A DNA stretch of 29,505 nucleotides from Allomyces arbusculus (GCA_027604705.1 JADHYV010000134.1:1-29505), one strand, 5' to 3'. Shown: positions 10,165 through 21,077, counted from the stretch's first letter. The notes: a model not told the origin generated them from the letters alone. Numbers and translations: made by a program.

Positions 10165-13100
10165 TCACCCGTCTCCCCCATCCACGCCCACGACGGCCCC
10201 ACCCACCAGCGCCGCGAGCCGTGGGCACCCGCGCACCGCCGCCGCATACCGCTTGCGAATCCGCACCACCTTCTCCCTCGCATCCGGTGCATTCACATCC
10301 ACGTCCCGCACCTCCGCCACAATCCGCCGCGCCAACTCGACGGCGCTATCCTCCTCTTCCCTCCCGCGCTTCTTCCCACCACCGCCTCCACCATGACTCG
10401 CCGCCCGCTCCAGCTCGTCGGCTTTGGCCTGCGCGAGCGCAACCACGCGCGGCGCGAACCCAGCCAGTTTCGCGACATGAATCCCGTACGAGTGCGTCGC
10501 GGCGCCATCGGCCACCTTGTACAGCAACGTGATCCCCTGGCCGCCCTCCTCATCCACATGCGCAACCACATGCCGGTTCACGACCCCGGGCACCTTGTCC
10601 GCCAACGTCGTCAACTCGTGGAAATGCGTGGCAAACAACGTCGCTGCCGGTTTCACGACTGTCGCGAGGTAATGCGCAATCGCGTAGGCCAGCCCAAACC
10701 CGTCATACGTTGACGTTCCGCGGCCGAGTTCGTCCATGATCACGAGCGATTGCGGCGTGGCGGACCGTAAGATCGACGCGGTCTCGAGCATTTCGGCCAT
10801 AAACGTTGACACGCCGCGGAATTGCTGGTCCCCGGCACCGATGCGGCACTGAATCGCGTCAAAGATCGGGAGGGTTGCGCCCGGGTCGGTCGGGATAAAA
10901 CAGCCGAGTTGCGTCATGAGCGCGGCGAGCCCGACGGACCGCGCGTAGGTCGATTTACCGCCCATGTTGGGGCCCTGTTATCATGGTGAGCGCAAGTGAG
11001 CAAAGGGAATTGACAGGGAGGAAATGACTGTGGTCGATAGGTAGGTACCGTGATGATCTGGAACGCCGACTCGCCGCGGACCAACGTTGCGTCATTTGGG
11101 ATAAACTGCACCAGGTCCTGCATCTCAATGCACGGGTGCCGCAAGTTGGGCAGGTGCACGCGGCCCTCGTTATTGAGCGTCGGGCGCACGTAAGGAGTCG
11201 GCGCGTGCACACTAACGTGCGCAAACCCGGCGAACACGTCGAGTTCGCTGAGTGTGTCGTTGAGCATTGTGAACGAGGGCAAGTAGGCCTCTGGACAGGG
11301 CTATTGTAAGCGGGGGGGGGGGGGGGGGGAGAACGGGGAGCAACAAAAGAATAGAGAACATACGCATCGCCGCCATAAACTCCTTGACCATGGCGGCTTG
11401 CAGGGTATCATACTGGCCGGCCAGGTCCGTGAGCTTGTTCGAGACCGCGCGCAGTGCCGGGGTCGTGAACAGCACGCCCGATTTGAGCGTCGCGAGCTCA
11501 ATCAGGTCCTTTTTCTTTTGCCGGACCAAGCTCGAATGCTACACCACCCCCAAAAACGAATTCAGCTGCCCATCCACCATTTCGCATGCTCGATCCAGAG
11601 CCGACGTACAGTCAACGACACGCGCAAATGATGTCCATGAATCGCCGACTGGTCCACTTTCACCACCTTACCCAGTTCGAGCCCCAACACCCCCGCGACG
11701 CGACTCGCTTCGGGCCCAATCTCCTCGCGCGCTGACGCCATCTGCTCATGTAACTCCTCCAATTCCGGATCTAACGACGCGCGGATGCGCACGTCATTGT
11801 GGTCGCCCCATGCGTCCAAGTCGAGCGTCTCCATGACCTTTTCGGTAAACGGCGCCAGATCCGCCTCTATCTGGTCCAATACGCTCGCGTACCGATTAGC
11901 CAACGCCGTGGAGCTCGGGTCGTCGACAAGTACTGGCCTGAGGTCCGGCAATCGCGCGACCAGTCGGTACAGTGCGGCCACGTCTGCGAGAGTCGCGCGA
12001 TCCTTGCGCAACTTCATCCCCAACCTTCCGACATCCGGCGCCTGCGTCAACCAATCACGCACCGCATCACGCACTGCCGCGTCATCCATAAGCGCCTCGA
12101 CGATCCCAAGCCGCGTCTCAATCGCTGCACGGTCAACCAGTGGCTGACGGATCCACGACTGCAGCGTGCGCGACCCGGCGGCCGTCACACACTTGTTGAG
12201 CAAACCGTAGAGGTGCGTGGATTTGCGCGCGCCGTCACCGACGAGATTGAGTGCCGCGACGGCGTGCTGGTCGAGCCGCATCGATCCGCCAACGTGGTGC
12301 GCGGTGAGTGAGAATTGATGTGCCGCGTGCCGGTCAGTGGCCAGGTCGAGAAAGTCGAGGACGGCACCGAGGGCGCGCGCTGCGAGTGGGTGGGTGGAAA
12401 TGAGAGAGTCAGCAGCAGCGGGTGGAGTGGCCGTGGAGAGGAGTCGGTGCAGCGCGGTGGAGGGGGGTGGCGAATTGAACGCGTCGGCCGAGTACCGCGT
12501 GGTCACGACGGTGGCCGCATCGAGAAGTGTCGAGAGCCGTGCGTCGGCGACGCCCGTTGGAACGAGCACTTCCTTTACGCCGAGCTGGATGAGCAGTGCT
12601 TCGAGGTGTGCGAGCTGGTCAGTGTCGTGGATTTCCGCGAGGGCGAGCGTCTTGTCGGACGCATTGGCGAGGGCGACGCCGACGTGGCGGGTCGTTGGCG
12701 CTGCTGCTTGGGATGCCGCCGTCGAGGCCGGTTGCCCGTCGTCTTGGATGAGAATGGCGACAAGGACCGGGTCAGGCGCGGGGGCGGCGGCCGTCGGCAG
12801 CCACGCTGAATCAGGCAAATCGTGCTCGACCTGCTGCAGATTCCCCGGAGAGGCCTCGCGGGCCAGCTGCCATTGGTTGGCGGCGCGGCCAGTCGAGTGC
12901 CAGATCTGGATCTTCCAGCCGCGGTTGAGCAGGGCGTCGGCGAGCAGCTGCTGGAAATTGGCGTAGGAGAGCGTGCATCCCGGCAGCGGATTCGACGCGG
13001 GGCCGAGGTGCTTCAAGACTGACGAGGTTTTAAAGAATTCCTGCGCAATGAGCAGAGCGTCGTCGCCGTGCGCCGAGTAAAAGTCGCCGCCGCCGTGGGA

Positions 13101-13229
13101 CGAGGCCTTGCGCGCAAACAGGCGCAGCGTGGTCGGGTCCTTGGCGGGTAAGGAGCGGAAAAAGGCGACAAAGCCCTGCTGCGCGGCCTTGTCGAGGTCG
13201 AGCGCGGGGCGGTCGTCCTTGTCACTCAT
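10165..13229 (-). CDS. MSH2: DNA mismatch repair protein MSH2
   Basis: Four exons on the minus strand: 13229..11610, 11538..11364, 11290..11049, 10974..10165 (948 residues, the usual size). MSH2 pairs with MSH6 or MSH3 to recognise mismatches in nuclear DNA. Evidence in order: the N-terminal MutS-I domain ([32 protein letters not shown]); connector and lever regions with [13 protein letters not shown] and a [13 protein letters not shown] clamp-type block; the HLRVSLT segment; [32 protein letters not shown]; the Walker [10 protein letters not shown] at 680-688; [18 protein letters not shown]; and Walker B/signature [12 protein letters not shown] from about 760; then ATHFHELT and [12 protein letters not shown] Gly6-Lys-Lys-Arg linker precedes the C-terminal helix. 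Introns are 71, 73 and 74 nt. For intron 2 the acceptor ccag at 11291 is preferred over a tag 14 nt upstream, which sits too close to the probable branch site. The intron contains a C18 run. Confidence 0.96.
11312..11329. repeat. G18 homopolymer (C18 on sense strand) in MSH2 intron 2
   Basis: Eighteen G on the plus strand within the 73-nt intron 11291..11363. In the transcript it is a C18 run directly upstream of the probable branch site cttac and the 3' splice site. Confidence 0.9.
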
Positions 13230-13780
13230 CTTGGCAGCGGTGGAGTTGGAATCCGGCGGTTGGTCGGCTGCACTGAGGGTCGGGTGGGCGTGGTGGTGCT
13301 TGCGTGCGGGTATTGACTGCTTGCAGCCTTGAGCAGACCGAGAGTCGCTGCCGTCGTCGTGCTCGTTGTCGCTTCGTCGTCAGCGTCGTTGTGGTCGAGT
13401 CGACACGGGTGGTCGCGGCGGCGGTGCGGCTTGCGGCCTGCCGACTGCGGTGCGGTGGGCGCGCACGTGTTTGTCTCGTGAGCGGCGGTGCAGGAGTGTC
13501 TCGTGTCCCGCACCACCATAACGTGACCGCTTCGATTTGGGTTGCCTCGCGCCTGCTCTGCCTGCGCCCGCCCTGCGGACAAGGGGACGGGCCCCAGGCG
13601 GCGACGGCGACGACAACGCCGACAACGACGACGGCGCCGGGCCCGTTCCCCCGCCGTTCCACGGCACTCGTGCAACGTCGCGTCCCCGCCCTGCGCGAGC
13701 ACCGCGCACGCACGCGCGCCTGCACTCCCCGCACTCACTCTGCGCACCAGCCAACGAGCTCGGCCGACTCGCCCGCCACG
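13230..13780. promoter_or_regulatory. Divergent intergenic region MSH2 / PSR1-like phosphatase
   Basis: A 551-bp gap separates the two divergent ATG codons and should hold both promoters and 5'UTRs. It is open in the phosphatase frame from 13304 but lacks an ATG before 13781 and reads as low-complexity Arg/Ala/Thr, so I leave it non-coding. No TATA box was found. Confidence 0.45.
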
Positions 13781-15339
13781 ATGCGGCCCACGGCCCACGT
13801 CGCCGTCGATGCCCAGCCCGCTGCTCACGCCGACCATGCCCAACCACCCGCCAAGCCCATGTCGCCCGACGCCGACGCAGCCCCACTATTGCCCAGCGAC
13901 GCGGCCATCAGTGCACTCCCGCCGTCGCCCGCACCAGTACCCGCCACGGCCGCCGTCACCACTGCCGTCAATGCCGCCGCCGTTCTGACGCACCGCAAGC
14001 CCGCCTCGATCGCCGCTTCCGGCAGGTCGCCGTCGCGCCCGCCAAGTACTTCAACGACCCCAATATCGCGCGGCTCCGGCTCGCCGCGGGACGCGTCAGC
14101 AACCTCGTCGGCCTCCTCGCGCCGTGGCACGCGACGCAGCCCGCCGACACGCCGCATGGGTGTCATGGCTGCACTGACAGCCGCGTTCCGCGCGGCCATG
14201 TGGCAGTGCCTGTGCGGGATCCCAGACACGCACCGTCGCCCGCCATCGCCGTCCGCGTCAACGTCGTCGCGGCCCGCATCGCCGTGTCCTGCACCGACAC
14301 CCGCAATGGCCGTTGCGGGCGCGCCCATCTACTCGGCACCGACACCAGACTCGCCGCCTGCCGACTTGATCACGTCCGTTGTGCCACCGACACCCACCGC
14401 GTCCACCCGCGCGTCCTCATCCCCAGCATGGCGCCGTGGTGGTGACCCGCCGCCGTCACTTACAGTGCATCCGCTCCCGGCCAACCCGCCACCGTCGCCG
14501 CCGCCTCCCTCGCCCGGACGCCCGCTGAATAGCCCCTTGGTCGCGTCGCTGGCCGCGCTGCTCACGGTCCCGCCGTGGCGTCGACAGCCGTCGGCGTCGT
14601 CGACCGAACGGAGGCGCGCGGGCAAATCGATGGTTGTCGCGCGAAACGATATGAGGAGGAGCGCCGCGCCGCCATCACAGGCGTTGCTGGCGCCGATTGC
14701 GCCTGAGGATGTGGGGAAAAAGTGTTTGGTGCTGGACCTTGGTACGTCCAGTGATCGTCTTCCCGCACCCGGTCGCCGAATCTCGCGCGCTCACCCCCCC
14801 CCCCCCCCTCGTGCTACACTTCACCAGACGAAACCCTGCTGCACTCGTCCTTCAAGCTCGTCCCGAACGCCGACTACATTGTCCCCGTCGAAATCGACCG
14901 GCAAATCCACCACGTCTACGTGCAAAAGCGCCCGGGCGTCGACGCGTTTCTCCGTGCCGTTGGCGACAAGTTCGAAGTTGTCGTCTTCACGGCCTCGCTC
15001 GCCAAGTACGCTGACCCGGTCCTCGACTTGCTCGACCCGCACCGAAACCTCGTCAAGCACCGGCTCTTCCGTGAATCGTGTCTGCACCACAAGGGCCAGT
15101 ACGTCAAGGACCTGTCGCGGCTCGGGCGCGACTTGGCGAAAGTGATTATCATTGATAACTCGCCGGCGAGTTACTTGTTTCACCGCGCCAATGCGATTCC
15201 CGTGACCAGTTGGTTCAATGATCCGACGGACTCGGAGTTGTTGGATCTGGTCCCGTTCTTGCACGACCTCGACCGAGTCGACAATGTCATGCTTGTGCTG
15301 GGCGATGACGAGGGGTCGTCGACGGGTGGAGGTGGATGA
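13781..15339 (+). CDS. PSR1/CTDSP-like HAD-family protein phosphatase
   Basis: Exons are 13781..14741 and 14828..15339 (490 residues). It belongs to the NIF/FCP1-homology family (SCP/CTDSP in animals; Psr1 and Psr2 in yeast), Ser/Thr phosphatases using an Asp nucleophile. The catalytic motif DLDET, rebuilt across the intron, falls at 319-323 within [18 protein letters not shown]. Downstream are the family blocks [62 protein letters not shown] and the [14 protein letters not shown] end. The first 300 residues are Pro/Ser/Ala-rich and probably disordered. Inside them [20 protein letters not shown] (from 126) resembles the Met-Gly plus Cys-pair start of membrane-anchored Psr1-type proteins, so a shorter form starting at 14156 is possible. 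The 86-nt intron (gtacgt, caccag) has a C15 run. It is divergent from MSH2 and convergent with the next gene. Confidence 0.88.
14794..14808 (+). repeat. C15 homopolymer in the phosphatase intron
   Basis: Fifteen C on the sense strand in intron 14742..14827, about 20 nt upstream of the caccag acceptor, in the place where a polypyrimidine tract would lie. Confidence 0.9.
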
Positions 15340-15484
15340 CGACCGGCGCGGGTCGGTGCAGAGAAGTGGGTTCGCTTGGACGCGGGCGAGGGACCGAGTC
15401 GTTGCCATCGACTGGAGTTTTGGGTTTTATATTTATATCAAAAAGAGCGTTTGGGCGTGCTGCTCGCCCCGTGTCTCGTCGTCT

Positions 15485-16750
15485 TCACCAGAACCCGTCC
15501 ACCCATTCGAGCTCGATCAGGTCGACGCTCGTCCAGTCGGGCAAGGACCAGGCCGGTTCCGACGTGAGGATTGTAGACCAGGTCGGGACGTCGATGTCGG
15601 CCAGGGCTTGCTCGGCCGATTGGGCGCGCGCGACGCGGAGGCCCCATAGTGCCAGATCAGGCAGGATCGAGTGCACCGAACTGAGGATAAGAGCAAGCGT
15701 GTCAGTGCCCGGTTCCTATGGCGCATGTGTACAAATCCGAAAATGCGGACTTTCGCCGGTGAGCCGCGAGGACAACCGCGGGCGCGCGGCCCTGGCACAT
15801 GCGAATGCGCGCAATGGTTGCGACAACACGGTCAAAGACTAGGTAGAGGAACGCGTGCAAGCCGCGATCATGTCAAATGTGAAGCTCGCACGGGGACCAA
15901 CTTGGACTGAGACCGCGCACCGTCCTTGTGGAATAGTACGTCGGCGCCAATAATCGTATCGACGCCCGCGTCCAAGCCGGCCATTGCTGCGTCAATCGAC
16001 GCCGTATTGCCCCAGTCCAGGGCGCGCAACGCGATCGATGCCTTGGCCAGATCCGGATTGAGCCGCGTGAGAGTCTCGAGCGGAGGCATGTGCGTGAGCG
16101 TCTGGTCAGTCGCCATGACGCAACCGCCGAGAAGTGCGGCGGTCAGCGACGGGAGACATGTGCCCGCGCCGAGCTTAATGAAAACCGGGTAGAGAAGGTG
16201 CGGGCCGCGTCAGGCAACACGGGAACGGAGATGGAGAACAAGCGGAGCGGGATTGAACGAGAAAACAAAAGCACCTCGAGCACGCATCGACCTTGGACGA
16301 GCGTAGCGGCGCGGCAGCAGAGAAACGCGGCGAGAGCCAAAGCGCACGGCCACAAGTGGCCAGCATACGTAGTTGCGGCATCTCTATTCGATTTCGCGGG
16401 CGAGTTGGTGGACTGTATCGACATGTATGCGAGCGGCAAGGGTGCTCGAAGCCTTACACGTCCCAGGCGGCACGCTCGCACACAGTAACGCGCAAGAGCG
16501 GCAAATCTCGCCCACATTCGCTCATGACATGGTGGTTGGCGTCATGTTCGTCGTCGGACGAGCTTGAATCGTATTGCACGAGACGCGGCAGGGGAGATGG
16601 CACGCTGGCCCGACTCTGGCAGCTGAGCGCGTGCTTGCGGTGCGGTTGTCCCGGGGCCGGCAGGGTCACTGTGCGGATCGACGCGTGCAGCGAGTCATCG
16701 TGGCTAGCATCGTGCTGTCGAGCGCGGGTGGAGGGTGTGGGCGACGCCAT
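15485..16750 (-). CDS. METTL23/METTL21-like SAM-dependent methyltransferase
   Basis: Five exons on the minus strand: 16750..16458, 16383..16275, 16173..15921, 15838..15751, 15680..15485 (312 residues). The family consists of seven-beta-strand methyltransferases that modify protein lysine or arginine. After a variable Ser/His-rich N-terminus with an acidic patch (SSSSDDEHD), the family pattern appears: TTYAGHLWPCALALAAFL (about 102-119), the SAM-binding motif I VLELGAGTCLPSL from about 132, VMATD (end of strand beta-2), LRALDWGN, then IIGADVLFHKDVFDRVVATI, which matches the post-motif II region of METTL23, and a hydrophobic C-terminal strand region. WPCA and the DVLF-x(4)-F spacing favour METTL23 over METTL21; the substrate is unknown. 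Introns are 74, 101, 82 and 70 nt. The first donor gtaagg restores Val at the junction ERAAWDV-DAATTY. Small fragmented exons make this gene easy to overlook. Confidence 0.83.
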
Positions 16751-16972
16751 GGTCGGAAACGGTGGAAGGTCCCGTCACGTCGAGCAAGGCGCGATTCGCA
16801 CAACGTGACCGCGTCGTGCGCCGTCGCGATGGGGATTAAATCCATCCTGCACACTTCACTCAACCACCTCGACAACGTTGCGCGTGGGCGCGCAACCCGA
16901 ATCGAGCACGATCCACGCCGCGACACCGCCCACCACTTGCCGCAAAGCGACAGTCACGTCCTCTCAGCGACC

Positions 16973-18712
16973 ATGACGCTTGCGCACGCCGTGGCGGCCT
17001 CGCCGCCGCCACCACCGGCTGCCGGCGCGTCTCCTGGCGACGCGCAGCAACTCAGCACGCTGCAGGTCCTGCGCTGCATCGAGTTGCTCGCGGCCGTCAC
17101 CGACCATGCCGCCACGCTCATGTCGAGTGCGTGATCCCGACGCTGCCGCGCGCCGATCGCGTCAGTGGGAGCCTGGTGCTTGACAGTCACTGATCTCATT
17201 GATTCTTGAATAGACCTCTCCACGCGCGTTGCCGCGACCGCACACCGCACCGTAGCCCTCGCCACGCGTATCGACACGCTCACCGCCTCGGCACGGCACG
17301 CGGGGGACTCGCTCGCCGACGTTGCGCGCGTCCTGCACGACCCAAACGACCCAGACCATGCACAGCTTGCCGCGTCGTCTGGCGCCGTCTCGGTGCACTT
17401 TCTGGCCCCCGCACCCGTCAAGATGGTCCCGACGGCCACCCCGCTCTTTGGGTTCCTCACCCGCTCGACTCGCCCGCCAGCGATCGCGGCAGCCTATGCG
17501 CAATGCACAGCGCCACCCGCGCTCGATCGGTTGGACGCCTACCGCGACGACGGCATGCAGTCGATGGCATTCTACTCGTACCCCGACTTCTTCGTTGACG
17601 AGTGGCGTAAAGTCATGACCAAGGACGAGGAGGAGCGCAAGAAGAAGAAGGCGGCGCGCAAGGCGGCGCGAAGTATGCAGCGGCAGTCGGCCGTCGCTGC
17701 CGCGGGCGCACAGCGGAAACGGTCGACAGCCAAGCGCAAGTGTCAAGTGACCGCTTCGATTGGCGGGCTCTCGGCAGAGGAGGGGGGCGAGGGAGGTGCC
17801 GCGTCGGATACGCCCTCGCTTGCACCGCTGGCCGTTGATCTGGATGGTGCGTTCCTGGCGCCGCCGGGCGATGCAGGGATGCTCCCACCGCCGCCTCCAC
17901 CAGCCACGGACGCGATGGCGCTGCCGAACCCCGACGCACTGTTCGCCGGGTACGACCCGGCGCGACTCCAAGGACTGATCCCGCCGCCGCCGCCACCGCC
18001 TGCCGCAATGCCCAGCACCGATATGGGGATAGGCTCGGTCCCGCCCCCTCCTCCACTGCCGGCATTCGGTGCGTCGACCGACGCGTGGGACGCCATGGCC
18101 CTCCCACCCCCACCGCCCGTGTCGTTTGGCGGTGTCGACGCGTTCAACATGCCCCCTCCACCGCCGCTCCTGCCGAACGTCTCGTTCACAAGCGCGATCC
18201 CACCCCCACCGCCGCCCGGCCCGCCGGGTCTGATGGGCGCGATTCCGCCACCCCCTCCCCCGCCCCCACCGGCGCTCTCGATCGTGGCACCGCCCCCACC
18301 GCCGCCTTCGATGGGCGGTGGTGGTTCGTTCCCACCCCCTCCACCCCCACCTGCACCTGTCTCATCAAGCGGCGCCCCTTCGCTCGCCGCGCTCGTCGCA
18401 CAAGCGCCCAAACTGCGCCCCACGGCTGGTCCTGCCGCGGCGCCCGCCGCTCCCGCGCCGGCCCTCGCGGGCCGTGACGGCGTGCTGTCGTCGATTCGAA
18501 TGGGCGGGTTCAAGCTTCGTAAAGTCGAGGTGCCCGCGGGCGATGCGGCGGCTGCTGCCGGTGCGGCAGGGGGGAAGAAGAAGGGCGCCAACGTGCCGGC
18601 GCCGGGGGCCGCCGGTGGAAACGACGTGGCGAGTATCTTGATGCGGCGCGCAGCGATTGAGATGTCGGATTCGGAGGGGGAGGATGAGGAGGATGAGGAC
18701 GAGGACTGGTGA
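16973..18712 (+). CDS. SCAR/WAVE-family Arp2/3 activator
   Basis: Exons are 16973..17126 and 17214..18712, giving 550 residues. SCAR/WAVE proteins activate the Arp2/3 complex downstream of Rac, in the cytoplasm at the leading edge. The N-terminal WAVE-homology helices are shown by TLQVLRCIELLAAVTDHA, spliced to NLSTRVAATAHRTVALATRIDTL; then LDRLDAYRDDGMQSMAFYSY followed by PDFFVDEWRKVM matches the conserved WAVE block with its basic run EERKKKKAARKAAR. A poly-proline region (about 240-400) with many PPPPPP tracts would bind profilin or SH3 domains. The VCA end is intact: WH2 SSIRMGGFKLRKVE, central helix NDVASILMRRAAIEMSD, and acidic tail GEDEEDEDEDW with the terminal Trp. The N-terminus lacks the usual Pro-Arg start of animal WAVE; the first in-frame ATG that fits was chosen, and a further upstream exon cannot be excluded. 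Confidence 0.88.
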
Positions 18713-19244
18713 GCGGGGACGACGGAGGAGACTGCGCAAGGTCGGTAGGGAATGGACTGGGATGGTTTGCGGACGATTAGGACTCGGTCACGACCCACGT
18801 GCGCATGCACCGCAGTTGCCGCGACACGGAAAGCCAATTGCCGCACTCGCCACACCGTTGGCGAATGACCAGCAGGTGCCTGGCCAAGCTGATCCCTCGC
18901 TGATCGCACCGTCAACGAACCGTTGCAAACCCAATCCAGACCAGCTTCGTCCCGTGTCACTCCATCTCCTCGATTGCTCACGTTCGCTGGCCACCCCTCA
19001 CGCCGACACGCCAACATGTACGACAATCCTCCACCATGACCGCCGGCCAGAAAGCATATTCCCCGGCTGGGGACAGGGCATGACCGCTACTTGAGTGGAG
19101 GGGTTCAAGTACCAACTGCTTCTCCGCGCCTCGAGTACTGGTCTCCATTTCGTCCCTCTCTTTCTCCACACGACATCGAATCCCATCCAACATCCGGCCA
19201 CCACCGTCCCAGCACAAGGACTCTCCACCCAGTCCAAGATCACC
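18713..19244. other. Intergenic region downstream of SCAR/WAVE
   Basis: This 532-bp gap lies between two same-strand genes. The frame of the next gene is open back to 19095 but without an ATG before 19245. No gene, TATA box or repeat is recognised. Confidence 0.45.
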
Positions 19245-21077
19245 ATGACCAGTCCCGCCGTCCACGACCGTCGGCGACACCGTCCAGCACGCACGTCGCG
19301 CTCGACGATGCGCCGCACCGTCCTCCACCTCGCCCTGGTTGCGCTCGCCGCCGTTCTCGTGATTCTTTATGCGCCGCACGCCGTCACCAGCTCACCCGCA
19401 CCCGCGGGACCGGCACCAGCAGCTGCTGCCGCACCCGCTGCGGCACCGGCTGCACCTGCACGCGCCGATGACGGCGAGAAACCCGGCACGAGTCCATCCG
19501 ATACCGATACCGGCAGTCCAAGCAAGAACGATGCGCCGAGCGCGCCCTCCTCACCGAGCAAGTCAGCACCGACGGCCGCGCCCGCACCCGCATCCAAGCC
19601 GGGATCCCCGATCGCATTGCCCGGTGCTTCGCCGGCTGCACCGTCGGCCGCGCCGACAGCAGCTGCGCCGAGCTCTGATGCGGTACCCGCAGAGACTCAC
19701 TCGCCCGCGTCAGCGTCGGGATCGGCGACCCCCGCGGCATCTGCGAGTTCGGCCACAACCACTGCACCGTCGGTGGTCCCATCGACAACCAGCGACCCAT
19801 GCTCTTCTGGCCGGTGCGTCCCGCCCGGCAAAAAGCAAGAATGCCTGGTGCTCAACAAGGTCTGGGCATGGCGCGCGCTGAGCTCGCCCGTCTACCTGCC
19901 CGTCGACGTGCGTGGGTACTTTGCCGACCGGTTTACGGCCAAGTACGACCCGGCCGTGTTCCCGACTTCGCTCCGCAACGCGTCTGACCTGGTCGACTTG
20001 TTTGGCAGCGCGCCGTGGTCGCTGTTTGCGACGCAGGGGACCGCGTACATGACGGCGCAGGCTGGGTGCAAGGTGCCGCGGCAGCGGTATTACCTGACGG
20101 CGGCCATGGCCGACTTGGTCCTGTACTACAAGCAAAAGGGCGATCCGTGCTCGGTGGACGCGCAGTTGAACGTGTGTGCCGAGACGTGGGACGACCGCGC
20201 GGCGAGTATTCAGGGGGATCTCGGCAACTCGACGTATTGCCCAAACCAGTCGCCCGAGTTTTTGGCGGCGGGGGCCAGGTACGTGCAGGCAATGAAGGCG
20301 CATCCGTTCCGGTCGACCGACTCGAGCTGCCTTTCCGGACTGGCGATTGAAAAAGACGTGGGGCACTGCGGGTGGTACTCGGAGTATGCGACGTGCCTGC
20401 ACGCCGACTCGTGTGCGGATATGCCGGGATCGCTGCGCGTGCGGTGCCCGCAAGTCCTGGCCACCTACTCGTCGTCGCTGAACGACGACGTCAAGGCGTC
20501 CGACTCGTCTTCTGCAGACTCGGACAAGAAGTCGAGCCACGTAACAGCCATCGTCCTCGGTGTGATTGCGGCATTGATTGTCGGCGCCGGGTTCTTTGCT
20601 CTGCGCCGCGCTCGCGGGAAGCGACAAGGGTCGTTGACGTCGACGATCGCGCGCACCGTCGGCCGCAACAAAGCCAACCCCATGGTGCCGTCTCCGGGCA
20701 TGCCGTCGTTCGCGTCGCACGCGGCCTCTTCGTCGCCGTACTCGCCTGCACCCAGCAGTTTCGTCTACGTCCAGGCGGCACAGCCCGTGACCGAGCCACT
20801 GCTCTCCCCGGCCAACGACCCGTGGGCGGCCCTGGCCGCGTCCTCGAAACCGCCCGCCATGGTCCCGCCATACCAGGCGACCCCACCGCCAGCGGCCGCA
20901 CATTACGCGGCACCGCCACGGTACTTGGCCGAGTCGCCGGCACCGTACGCGCCACCCATGCAACAGCAGGCGACGCCAATGTACATGCCGCAGCCGGTTC
21001 AGGCAAGGCCGAATATGGTCATGGAGCGGCAGGGGTGGTCGGATCCGTTGTTGCCGCCGGGGCCGCCGCAGTATTAG
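19245..21077 (+). CDS. Single-pass membrane protein with Cys-rich ectodomain, unknown family
   Basis: One exon, 610 residues. I do not recognise the family. Order: a basic N-terminus; a hydrophobic segment (RTVLHLALVALAAVLVILYA, about 24-43) that could be a signal peptide or anchor; a long Ala/Pro/Ser/Thr-rich stalk (about 50-185) suited to O-glycosylation; a globular region with twelve cysteines (from DPCSSGRCVPPGKKQEC to LRVRCPQVLA) and N-glycosylation sequons (NAS, NST); a transmembrane helix (VTAIVLGVIAALIVGAGFFA) followed by basic RRARGKR, so the tail is cytoplasmic; and a Pro/Tyr/Gln-rich tail ending PPGPPQY. This suggests a plasma-membrane surface protein, sensor or adhesin. An alternative start at 19308 would leave a compact signal peptide. 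The even cysteine number fits disulphides. No intron is needed. Confidence 0.72.
   Translation: MTSPAVHDRRRHRPARTSRSTMRRTVLHLALVALAAVLVILYAPHAVTSSPAPAGPAPAAAAAPAAAPAAPARADDGEKPGTSPSDTDTGSPSKNDAPSAPSSPSKSAPTAAPAPASKPGSPIALPGASPAAPSAAPTAAAPSSDAVPAETHSPASASGSATPAASASSATTTAPSVVPSTTSDPCSSGRCVPPGKKQECLVLNKVWAWRALSSPVYLPVDVRGYFADRFTAKYDPAVFPTSLRNASDLVDLFGSAPWSLFATQGTAYMTAQAGCKVPRQRYYLTAAMADLVLYYKQKGDPCSVDAQLNVCAETWDDRAASIQGDLGNSTYCPNQSPEFLAAGARYVQAMKAHPFRSTDSSCLSGLAIEKDVGHCGWYSEYATCLHADSCADMPGSLRVRCPQVLATYSSSLNDDVKASDSSSADSDKKSSHVTAIVLGVIAALIVGAGFFALRRARGKRQGSLTSTIARTVGRNKANPMVPSPGMPSFASHAASSSPYSPAPSSFVYVQAAQPVTEPLLSPANDPWAALAASSKPPAMVPPYQATPPPAAAHYAAPPRYLAESPAPYAPPMQQQATPMYMPQPVQARPNMVMERQGWSDPLLPPGPPQY

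Noticed and set aside
11291-11304. Upstream acceptor (tag) for MSH2 intron 2
   Set aside because: It would leave only about six bases from the likely branch site to the acceptor and add residues not expected in the family; the ccag 14 nt downstream gives a better fit.
13304-13780. N-terminal extension of the phosphatase
   Set aside because: The frame is open but has no ATG and reads as random Arg/Thr/Ala-rich sequence; it is better taken as promoter and 5'UTR.
17743-19026. 427-codon Gly-rich minus-strand frame opposite SCAR/WAVE
   Set aside because: The complement of proline codons (ccN) gives glycine runs; no family motif, while the plus strand has clear WAVE and VCA motifs.
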